12,092 nt of DNA from DATGIQ01 sp035295665 (lineage in GTDB: Bacteria; Planctomycetota; Planctomycetia; Gemmatales; Gemmataceae). Below, in pieces: positions 1 to 4,729 of the stretch (its first letter is position 1; each line of letters opens with the position of its first letter). The stretch lies in contig DATGIQ010000648.1 in the NCBI GenBank assembly GCA_035295665.1, positions 1 to 12,092 of the forward strand. Direction: 5' to 3'. The position numbers and the translations under genes were made by a program. Below the pieces are notes generated by a model. That model had not been told where the DNA came from, ran no database searches, and saw only the letters and a list, made by a program, of their open reading frames with translations.

Positions 1-268
1 TGAGCTGCTCGACCATCGCCTCCATGACGGGTCGGGCTGCTTCGATCAGGTGAGTCCGGACCTGTTTGAGCAGATCTCTTCCTTTCTCAGCGGGGAGCGA
101 CTTGACCAGCTGCTGCTCGGCCGCAGTCAAGACACCTTGGAGACGGACCACGAGAAGATCCCCAATCAGGTGGGTATGAATGTCCTTGGGTCCGCGGCCC
201 ATGTATTCCTGTTCGAAGCGCGTGATCCCTTCGCAGATCGCAGCTTCGATTTCTCCCTGTGATTTCAT
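1..268 (-). CDS. DUF2294/MpsC-like protein, partial (C-terminus outside window)
   Basis: A minus-strand frame starts at ATG 268 and stays open to the window edge (89 codons visible). The protein begins MKSQGEIEAAICEGITRFEQ and contains the segment YMGRGPKDIHTHLIGDLLVV, followed by a helical AAEQQLVKSL stretch. This N-terminal helix, then GPK, then a beta strand ending in a hydrophobic LVV, then an amphipathic helix, is the layout of the DUF2294 family. That family is also called MpsC-like, after a Na+-translocating membrane-potential system in staphylococci. The biochemical role in this organism is unknown and the protein has no membrane segment. A GAGGG Shine-Dalgarno lies just upstream (minus strand). 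It is transcribed away from a second DUF2294 gene at 640-1059. Family assignment is good; function is open. Confidence 0.8.
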   Translation of the reverse strand, partial: MKSQGEIEAAICEGITRFEQEYMGRGPKDIHTHLIGDLLVVRLQGVLTAAEQQLVKSLPAEKGRDLLKQVRTHLIEAARPVMEAMVEQL

Positions 269-402
269 GGTGCCCTCGAACCTGCCCGCATTCCCAGTCG
301 GAGGCCCGCAGGGGCAATTGCCTGCCCCGCGCGACACAACCGGAGTCTTTGGTCGCCAGGGAACCCGAAACCCATAATACCAAGCGTGGAGCAATAATGC
401 AC

Positions 403-430
403 TTGCTTTCCTTGTTCCTAGCTGTAATAT
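403..430 (+). promoter_or_regulatory. Possible sigma70-type promoter
   Basis: TTGCTT at 403-408 and TAATAT at 425-430 are separated by 16 bases, and TG precedes the second box. The surroundings are AT-rich compared with the rest of the window. Transcription would start near 437 and run into the terminator at 544-594. This is a consensus match by eye only; promoters in planctomycetes are poorly defined, so the call is weak. Confidence 0.3.
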
Positions 431-512
431 AGAATTAATGGAGCGTTAGTGGGCGTGAAGGGGATCTGCCCAGCGCCTTTTCGAAGTCGTCGGATGACTA
501 GATGAAAGGCAT

Positions 513-527
513 CCCGGCTGTGCCGGG
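513..527 (+). other. Short GC hairpin in the leader
   Basis: CCCGGC (513-518) and GCCGGG (522-527) are perfect complements around a TGT loop. It lies 17 bases before the terminator stem at 544 and could be part of a structured small RNA or leader. There is no T tract, so it is not a terminator by itself. Confidence 0.4.
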
Positions 528-543
528 GGGCCGGTTGACGAGT

Positions 544-594
544 AAGCCGACGTGGTCGAACCGTTCAGGGTGTTCGACCACGTCGGCTTTTTTT
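544..594 (+). terminator. Strong intrinsic terminator or attenuator
   Basis: AAGCCGACGTGGTCGAAC (544-561) pairs without mismatch with GTTCGACCACGTCGGCTT (572-589). This is an 18-bp stem with a 10-base loop, followed at once by a run of seven T ending at 594. This is a textbook Rho-independent terminator for plus-strand transcription. It stands 45 bases before the ATG at 640, with no obvious gene immediately upstream on the same strand. It therefore ends either a small RNA or a leader that controls the gene behind it. The stem is symmetric, but an A tract for minus-strand use is weak (only two A at its left edge). Confidence 0.85.
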
Positions 595-639
595 CGCCTT
601 CGCCAACACGGCGCGGTTGCAAGCCGCAGAGACGAACCG

Positions 640-1059
640 ATGGATGAATCCAAGGCAACCATGGCAGAGCAGATCGCCCGAGCGGCCAGCGCTTTCGAGC
701 GGCAGCGTACGGGCCACGCGCCCAAGTCGGTGACGGTGGTCCTGAGCGCGGACACGCTGGTGATTACGCTGCGCGGGGCCTTGTCGCCGGCGGAGAAAGC
801 CGTGGCTCAGAGCCCGACCGGCGCAGCTCAGATGCAGAAGTTTCACCGCCAGCTGTTCGATAACTCCTGCCAGGTGCTACGGCAAGAGATCAACCGAATC
901 ATCGGGGTGGAGGTGCGCGAAGCGACCGCAGAAGTCGAGACGACTACCGGCGCCGTGATGCAGATGTTCGCGACCGGCACCGTGGTGCAGGTGTTCCTGC
1001 TCGACCGGAGCGTCCCTGGGGAGACCTGGAGCGGGAGTGGGCCAGGCAATCCGTCATAA
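640..1059 (+). CDS. DUF2294/MpsC-like protein
   Basis: This 139-residue protein starts MDESKATMAEQIARAASAFE. It has the DUF2294 layout: an N-terminal helix, GHAPKSVTVVLSADTLVITL as the first strand pair, the helix ALSPAEKAVAQ, a long FHRQLFDNSCQVLRQEINRI helix, and GVEVREATAEVETTTG followed by hydrophobic strands VMQMF and VVQVFLL. The family is small, soluble and of unknown mechanism; one member is MpsC of a staphylococcal membrane-potential system. The frame is open further upstream, but that part crosses the terminator hairpin, so ATG 640 is preferred; ATG 661 (MAEQIARA) is an alternative, since the Shine-Dalgarno of 640 is weak. CsrA follows after 16 bases, so the two are probably co-transcribed. 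It is a divergent relative of the minus-strand gene at 1-268. Confidence 0.8.
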   Translation: MDESKATMAEQIARAASAFERQRTGHAPKSVTVVLSADTLVITLRGALSPAEKAVAQSPTGAAQMQKFHRQLFDNSCQVLRQEINRIIGVEVREATAEVETTTGAVMQMFATGTVVQVFLLDRSVPGETWSGSGPGNPS

Positions 1060-1075
1060 TAACGGAGGTTCTACC

Positions 1076-1303
1076 ATGTTGGTCTTGTCGAGGAAACTGC
1101 AGGAAGCCGTTGTCGTCGGAGGCTGCGACGGCTTCGAGCACGTACTCAAAATCACCGTGCTCGAGATCAAAGGCGGAAAGGTACGACTGGGCTTTGATAT
1201 CGATGAAGAAGTTCCCGTTCATCGTTGGGAAGTGTGGGAGCGGATCCTCGTTGCCAGTAGACCAAAGAGCCCGCTGAGAGGCACTACGGCGCCAGTTGCA
1301 TGA
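1076..1303 (+). CDS. csrA: Carbon storage regulator CsrA
   Basis: This 75-residue CsrA/RsmA homologue is a small dimeric protein that binds GGA-containing hairpins in mRNA leaders and blocks or stabilises translation. The RNA-binding surface is recognisable: N-terminal MLVLSRK (Leu4, Arg6) and VPVHRWEVWERI, whose VHR (Arg50) matches Arg44 of the enterobacterial protein. Between the first two strands there is a GGCDGFEH insertion not present in E. coli CsrA; I recall similar forms in planctomycetes. Residues 58-75 form a low-complexity tail. GGAGG at 1064-1068 lies 7 bases before ATG 1076. That Shine-Dalgarno contains the GGA core of CsrA sites, so autoregulation is possible but not shown. Spacing to the DUF2294 gene is 16 bases. 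Confidence 0.93.
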   Translation: MLVLSRKLQEAVVVGGCDGFEHVLKITVLEIKGGKVRLGFDIDEEVPVHRWEVWERILVASRPKSPLRGTTAPVA

Positions 1304-1392
1304 ACTCGGCGGGTTTGACCTCTCCGAGCCCGTGAGCGCCTCATGCGTCTTTCGAGAAGGTGGCGGAAGAATCAACGGAGATGACTGCAACC

Positions 1393-1629
1393 ATGACAAC
1401 CGAAGCACAAAACGTCAAATTCCATCGCCAGATGAAGAAGCTGGAGTCCAGCAGGCTGACTCCCGATAAGGTCAAGATGGCGCCCCGCGAACGGATTCGT
1501 ATTAAGCGCCGCTGCAAGTTATGTGGCCGGGCACGCGCGGTGTATCGCAAGTTCGGCATCTGCCGCATCTGCTTCCGCAACTTGGCCAGCGGCGGTCTGA
1601 TCCCCGGCGTCCGCAAGGCGAGTTGGTAA
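1393..1629 (+). CDS. rpsN: Stand-alone 30S ribosomal protein S14, zinc (type Z) form
   Basis: The last 50 residues are an unmistakable uS14: CKLCGRARAVYRKFGICRIC followed by FRNLASGGLIPGVRKASW. Cys41, Cys44, Cys57 and Cys60 form the zinc site. uS14 sits in the head of the small subunit near the decoding region. With 78 residues it is longer than the usual 61-residue zinc form, because of a charged N-terminal extension (KFHRQMKKLESSRLTPDKVK). The gene is normally inside the spc ribosomal operon; here it stands among csrA and small unknown genes, so it is probably a second, specialised copy. Start choice is uncertain: GTG 1360 and ATG 1381 are in frame, but ATG 1393 has GGAG 12 bases upstream. 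Confidence 0.88.
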   Translation: MTTEAQNVKFHRQMKKLESSRLTPDKVKMAPRERIRIKRRCKLCGRARAVYRKFGICRICFRNLASGGLIPGVRKASW

Positions 1630-1720
1630 GCCTCGCACCGGAGCGGAAAGGATGCCACACCGAATGGGATCCGGCGTTTCGTTTGCACGCAGCCAGCTTC
1701 CATGACGAAGGAGCATGTTC

Positions 1721-2017
1721 GTGAACGCAAGCGAACAACTACCCGAGCGACAGCCTCAGAACCAGGCCAGCCGGCAAGAAGAAAACAAACAACAGGCGGC
1801 GGCGCGCGATGGATGGCGCACCGGCAGAAATGGATCCGCCATGTCGGGCTTGGAAAAAGCTCTCGATGCGCTCTTTAAAGCTCAAGACCATTTGAACACG
1901 GCGGCCGATCAAGGGGGCGATGGCCTTGCCAAGATGATCGAAGGGATCAACCAGAACCTGAGAGGCTTAGAGCGAGAACTCTCGCAATTGATTTACCGTT
2001 TGGGCAACAGCAGCTGA
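1721..2017 (+). CDS. Small helical protein of unknown function
   Basis: This 98-residue protein is not one I recognise. Residues 1-40 are rich in Gln, Glu, Asn and Arg and probably disordered. Residues 42-95 (from SGLEKALDALFKAQDHLNTA to LRGLERELSQLIYRL) have heptad-like hydrophobic spacing and should form one or two amphipathic helices. There is no signal peptide or membrane segment. The start is placed at GTG 1721 because AAGGAG (1708-1713) is then 7 bases away; ATG 1715 would leave a 1-base spacer. It lies 91 bases after the S14 gene and 40 bases before the next gene. Confidence 0.65.
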   Translation: MNASEQLPERQPQNQASRQEENKQQAAARDGWRTGRNGSAMSGLEKALDALFKAQDHLNTAADQGGDGLAKMIEGINQNLRGLERELSQLIYRLGNSS

Positions 2018-2057
2018 TTTCCATCAGGGTACTGTCGCGGTGACCGGGAGAAATGTG

Positions 2058-2384
2058 ATGCCCATGGCAGAGCAGCGCGAGCAACACAAAGACATCCAGC
2101 AGCATCAACGCGAGACGCAGAAGACCCTCATTCGAGAACAGGTAATGCACAGGCTCGGCGAACCCCCGGGCCTGCACAAGGTGCAAGTGTGGCGGCTCTG
2201 GGAAGATCACTACCGCGTCAATGTCTTTGTCGGCGCGGATGCCACTACCGCCAGAATTGCCAACAGCTACTTCCTGACGTCGGACCACGATGGAAAGATC
2301 ATCGCGTCAAACCCGAAGCTTACGAAACGATATGGATCTGTGGAGACAGTCCTTGGAAATCGCGAAGAGGTAGCCGAAACATGA
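2058..2384 (+). CDS. Conserved small protein of unknown function
   Basis: This protein has 108 residues. A polar N-terminal helix (AEQREQHKDIQQHQRETQKT) is followed by a compact domain with REQVMHRLGEPPGLHKVQVW, then WEDHYRVNVFVGADA and RIANSYFLTSDHDGKIIASN. The alternating pattern suggests an alpha/beta fold in which an aromatic and charged strand contacts a partner. I recall similar short proteins in planctomycete genomes but no function. Start at ATG 2058: GGGAG at 2046-2050 is 7 bases upstream; GTG 2040 and ATG 2064 are other options. Its stop codon overlaps the ATG of the next gene (ATGA at 2381-2384), which implies translational coupling. Confidence 0.72.
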   Translation: MPMAEQREQHKDIQQHQRETQKTLIREQVMHRLGEPPGLHKVQVWRLWEDHYRVNVFVGADATTARIANSYFLTSDHDGKIIASNPKLTKRYGSVETVLGNREEVAET

Positions 2385-2569
2385 ACTATAACGGTTTTCC
2401 TTTCAATCATGGCAACATCCGCGGGGCCGACAGCAATACGCTTTTGCGCATGTACGACCAGGCTACGGGAGCCTTCAACCAGTCCACGTCGCAGCAGAAG
2501 CGTGCGACAGCCAACAAGGCAGTCCAGCGCATCGCCAAAGAATTGCAGAAACGGAACGTGCCGTTGTGA
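2381..2569 (+). CDS. 62-residue protein of unknown function (paralogue at 5978-6166)
   Basis: The protein has 62 residues with the core GNIRGADSNTLLRMYDQATG followed by ANKAVQRIAKELQKRNVPL. Its start overlaps the previous gene in an ATGA, so the two are translationally coupled and probably act together. It has no membrane segment or cysteine; the second half is strongly basic and helical, which would suit binding to RNA, DNA or an acidic protein. A second gene in this window encodes a 62-residue relative with about 31 identical positions by ungapped hand alignment, which strongly supports that both are real genes. Function is unknown. Confidence 0.82.
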   Translation: MNYNGFPFNHGNIRGADSNTLLRMYDQATGAFNQSTSQQKRATANKAVQRIAKELQKRNVPL

Positions 2570-2594
2570 ATGGCGGCTGGCAACGACGGAAGGC

Positions 2595-2617
2595 GCCACC
2601 GCTTTTTGCGCGGTGGC
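2595..2617 (+). other. Intercistronic hairpin
   Basis: GCCACCGC (2595-2602) pairs perfectly with GCGGTGGC (2610-2617) around a 7-base T-rich loop. No T tract follows, so it is not a classical terminator. It sits in the 113-base gap between the 62-residue gene and the DUF3467 gene, where it could protect the upstream message from 3' decay or tune read-through. Confidence 0.4.
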
Positions 2618-2682
2618 TCCTGAAGGGAGGCCCGGCCCGTCAGGCAGATGAGATGGACCCTTCTTTCCCAAGGACATAACCC

Positions 2683-3030
2683 ATGGCAGATGTCATTACG
2701 GACTCCATTTTTGCTCCGCCACAGCAAGCGCCCCCGCAGCAGGTCGCGGCCCGAGAATTCGCGGTTGATACGACGAACTTGCTGACGGGCTATGTCAACT
2801 TCGCCCGTCTGACAGGGACACCGGAAGAATTGGTTCTGGACTTCGGCCTGAACACCCAGATGACACCCAGCCTCCAAGAGCCGATTAAGCTGACCCACCG
2901 TCTCGTGTTGGATTACTACACGGCCAAGCGGCTGCTGGGAGCGCTCCACTGGGCCGTTCAGCAACAGGAAAGCAACTACGGCGTTCTTGAAACCGATATC
3001 CAAAAACGCATGCAGCAACGCCGTTCCTGA
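2683..3030 (+). CDS. DUF3467 family protein
   Basis: This 115-residue protein matches the DUF3467 pattern. A Gln/Pro-rich lead (residues 10-22) is followed by TGYVNFARLTGTPEELVLDF (35-54), then EPIKLTHRLVLDYYTAKRLL and a final helix ending GVLETDIQKRM. DUF3467 proteins are small, soluble and common in bacteria; their role is not established. AAGGA at 2670-2674 gives an 8-base spacer to ATG 2683. It lies in the run of small plus-strand genes, 27 bases before the next coding region. No nearby gene indicates a specific function beyond the RNA and translation theme. Confidence 0.85.
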   Translation: MADVITDSIFAPPQQAPPQQVAAREFAVDTTNLLTGYVNFARLTGTPEELVLDFGLNTQMTPSLQEPIKLTHRLVLDYYTAKRLLGALHWAVQQQESNYGVLETDIQKRMQQRRS

Positions 3031-3057
3031 AGTCTCCCGACTAGAAAGTAGGTTCTC

Positions 3058-3426
3058 ATGGCAGGCCGAATTCTGAATCGACGGGCCTTGCGCGAGCAGG
3101 CCGATCAAGTTGAGCAGTCCCAAGCGATTCCCGGCAGCACCGCGCGGGTCGCGATACCGCCCAAGCGGCTTCCCAAGGCAAAGGCTCCGGCTGCGCCGAA
3201 GGCGAAAAAACCGCGTGTCAAAAAGGCGCCGCCCCGCCTGCGTGCCCGCTGGGGCGTCTTCGATGGGAGTATGAAGCAGGTCGCGATCTTCGACTATAAC
3301 CAACGCGCCGCCGCGGACGAGAAGCTCGCGGACTTGCTCGCCCGGAAGAAGGGCATCCATTTCCTGCAAATTGTCAAGGAACCGATGCCCGAGACGGCGC
3401 CAACTGAGGCGCCGTTGCTGACGTGA
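3058..3426 (+). CDS. Basic-linker protein of unknown function
   Basis: This protein has 122 residues in three parts. It has a short N-terminal helix (ILNRRALREQADQVEQ). A Lys/Ala/Pro-rich linker follows at about residues 38-62 (KRLPKAKAPAAPKAKKPRVK), resembling histone H1-type or ribosomal protein tails. The C-terminal domain holds RARWGVFDGSMKQVAIFDYN and LADLLARKKGIHFLQIVKEP. The pattern WGVFDGS..QVAIFDY looks like paired beta strands, followed by a helix and a last strand. I recall similar proteins in Gemmata-type planctomycetes, without a function. The basic linker suggests nucleic-acid contact, which is an inference. An AGGTT upstream of ATG 3058 is a modest Shine-Dalgarno. Confidence 0.75.
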   Translation: MAGRILNRRALREQADQVEQSQAIPGSTARVAIPPKRLPKAKAPAAPKAKKPRVKKAPPRLRARWGVFDGSMKQVAIFDYNQRAAADEKLADLLARKKGIHFLQIVKEPMPETAPTEAPLLT

Positions 3427-3470
3427 TAATCTTTGTCCGTCCGCAGCGAGGGGTGGGCTCCTGCTGCGTG

Positions 3471-3490
3471 CTTCTCCGAATCCGGGGAAG
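3471..3490 (+). other. Hairpin upstream of the RRM gene
   Basis: CTTCTCCG (3471-3478) pairs with CGGGGAAG (3483-3490), with one G-T pair and an AATC loop. It lies in the 142-base gap before the RRM gene. No T run follows directly; T6 occurs only at 3550-3555. It may be a weak terminator of the preceding gene or part of a structured, possibly temperature-sensitive 5' leader of the RRM gene. Confidence 0.35.
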
Positions 3491-3568
3491 AATAGTGCAT
3501 TTCTCTGTTTCGTTAACTGGCTTTACTCCCCGTCTGGGTGAGCGGCCTCTTTTTTGTGGAGTGAGGAA

Positions 3569-3895
3569 ATGGGTAAGAAACTGTACGTCGGCAACCTGGG
3601 CTACGGGGTGACCGACAGCGATCTCTTGAGCATGTTTGAGCCGCACGGCACGGTGGAGTCGGCCCAGGTCATCATAGACCGGGAAACCGGTCGCTCCAAG
3701 GGATTCGGCTTTGTGGAAATGAAGATGGACCAGGAGGCACAGGCGGCCATCGCCGCGCTCAACGGCCAAGACGCCGGGGGCCGCTCCTTGACGGTCAACG
3801 AGGCCCGGCCCAGGCCAGAGGGCGCTCGCAGCGGCTCGGGAGGCCGCGGCGGCTTCACCCGCGGCGGCGATGGTTCTGGCGGCCGGCGCTATTAA
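3569..3895 (+). CDS. RRM-type RNA-binding protein with Gly/Arg-rich tail
   Basis: This 108-residue protein has one RNA recognition motif (residues 4-80) with RNP2 LYVGNL at 5-10 and RNP1 KGFGFVEM at 44-51, including the stacking aromatics Tyr6, Phe46 and Phe48. The tail (84-108) is Gly/Arg/Ser-rich (SGSGGRGGFTRGGDGSGGRR), an RGG-like extension that adds non-specific RNA affinity. Such short RRM proteins are known in cyanobacteria (Rbp family), where several are cold-induced and some are followed directly by the S21 gene, as here. GGAG at 3558-3561 is 7 bases before the ATG. The likely role is RNA chaperoning or message stabilisation; the specific targets are unknown. Confidence 0.93.
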   Translation: MGKKLYVGNLGYGVTDSDLLSMFEPHGTVESAQVIIDRETGRSKGFGFVEMKMDQEAQAAIAALNGQDAGGRSLTVNEARPRPEGARSGSGGRGGFTRGGDGSGGRRY

Positions 3896-3912
3896 CTACC
3901 GCTCCGGTTTCT

Positions 3913-3978
3913 GGCAAGCGAGGGAGGTTCGCGTCCTGAGCAAGCAGGAAGATGGTGGACGCACGTCCCTCGCTCGCC
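3913..3978 (+). promoter_or_regulatory. Structured leader between the RRM and S21 genes
   Basis: GGCAAGCGAGGGA (3913-3925) pairs with TCCCTCGCTCGCC (3966-3978) with one mismatch, and inside it GCGTCC (3931-3936) pairs with GGACGC (3957-3962). CCTG/CAGG (3935-3938 and 3945-3948) gives a further or alternative inner pairing. No T tract follows, so this is not an intrinsic terminator. Its location ahead of a ribosomal protein gene suggests an autoregulatory or temperature-responsive leader. This is an inference from base pairing alone. Confidence 0.45.
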
Positions 3979-4051
3979 TTCCGGGTGCGCTTCGTGTCCA
4001 GAGCGCAGTCGCCTCTCGTCCTGCTTCGTGCCGTACCTGGAAGGAGAACGT

Positions 4052-4264
4052 ATGGCTCTACGAATGCGTATCTTTAATCAGGAACCGATTGGTGCGGCCT
4101 TGCGCCGCTTCAAGAGGCTGCTGGAACGGAGCGGTCTGAGGAAGGAGCTGCGCAAGCGCAGCCATTACCAGAAACCGTGCGAGGTTCGGCGGGCGGCCAA
4201 GCTCCGCACGCAAAGCGCCATCCGTAAGGGCAAGTTGGCCTCCCAGAATGGGTCGTCGCGCTGA
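4052..4264 (+). CDS. rpsU: 30S ribosomal protein S21
   Basis: This 70-residue protein belongs to bS21. The signature EPIGAALRRFKRLLERSG follows the first strand MRIFNQ, then ELRKRSHYQKPCEVRRAAKL and a basic C-terminus. bS21 binds the small-subunit platform near the anti-Shine-Dalgarno sequence and helps initiation on messages. The start at ATG 4052 is supported by AAGGAG at 4041-4046, 5 bases upstream; an in-frame ATG 4028 is farther from any good site. It follows the RRM gene by 156 bases containing a long hairpin. The pairing RRM plus S21 repeats the cold-regulated arrangement known from cyanobacteria. Confidence 0.92.
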   Translation: MALRMRIFNQEPIGAALRRFKRLLERSGLRKELRKRSHYQKPCEVRRAAKLRTQSAIRKGKLASQNGSSR

Positions 4265-4364
4265 GGCCTGGGGCGGCCTATACGGTCCAGCGTGTGACCG
4301 TTTCTTGCCGTATCCAAGAAGATCTTCGGCTCGGATGACCGATCTTAGAAGAGAGGACCCTGCC

Positions 4365-4574
4365 ATGCTGAGCAGTTATCCCGTGGCCTGCCCCCATGCG
4401 GGCTGTAGTTGGACGGGTAGTGTCGTACCTTCCCTCGTTCAGGGCGGCGCGCACGCGGAGGTCGCGTCCAAGCAGCGGGCTTGGTTTCGCTGCCCGCACT
4501 GCCAGGGCGACTGGGAAGTGCGGATCATCGAGAACCGGGTGACAGTCTTGCCAGCCGTCGAGCACGGCGGCTGA
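4365..4574 (+). CDS. Small putative zinc-ribbon protein
   Basis: The protein has 69 residues. Cys9 and Cys14 (CPHAGC) and Cys43 and Cys46 (CPHC) are spaced like two knuckles of a zinc ribbon, with His11, His30 and His45 as additional possible ligands. Trp16, Trp40 and Trp50 flank the knuckles, and the chain ends with a beta-rich DWEVRIIENRVTVLP. I cannot assign a named family. Size and position after ribosomal protein genes suggest a nucleic-acid or ribosome-associated role, but this is inference. GAGAGGA precedes the ATG by 7 bases. The longer in-frame start at 4248 overlaps the S21 gene and is less likely. Confidence 0.7.
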   Translation: MLSSYPVACPHAGCSWTGSVVPSLVQGGAHAEVASKQRAWFRCPHCQGDWEVRIIENRVTVLPAVEHGG

Positions 4575-4729
4575 ACCCCGGCTGTGGGCGAAGGAAGCCA
4601 CCCATGCCCCTCTGGGCAAGTCCCAGAAGAAAGGAAAAAGCCAGCGCCGCGCTCTCGTGTCCTGTTTTCTGTTCCTTTTTCTCTGTCGCGGCCTGTGAGG
4701 AATAACGAACCAAGTCCGAGGAGTTCCCC
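4575..4729. other. Leader of the desaturase gene
   Basis: There is no gene here. A pyrimidine-rich stretch (roughly 4655-4688) precedes the GAGGAG at 4718-4723. I see no terminator and no clear promoter boxes, so read-through from the upstream small genes cannot be excluded. Confidence 0.4.

Larger units (their letters stand above)
269..639. other. Divergent intergenic region between two DUF2294 genes
   Basis: This 371-base stretch has no convincing gene; the short frames in it lack family features. It contains a possible plus-strand promoter (403-430), a small GC hairpin (513-527) and a strong terminator-type hairpin (544-594). It must also hold the promoter of the minus-strand DUF2294 gene that starts at 268. 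The order promoter, hairpin, terminator, gene on the plus strand fits either an independent small RNA of about 150 bases or a leader with transcription attenuation in front of the gene at 640. Confidence 0.6.

Noticed and set aside
502..639. N-terminal extension of the DUF2294 gene from ATG 502
   Set aside because: The extension runs through the 18-bp terminator hairpin and has no similarity to the family, so the start is placed at 640.
2407..3369. A 320-residue minus-strand frame across four small plus-strand genes
   Set aside because: The plus strand here encodes proteins with recognised or paralogue-supported sequence and Shine-Dalgarno sites; the minus frame has no motif and no good start context.
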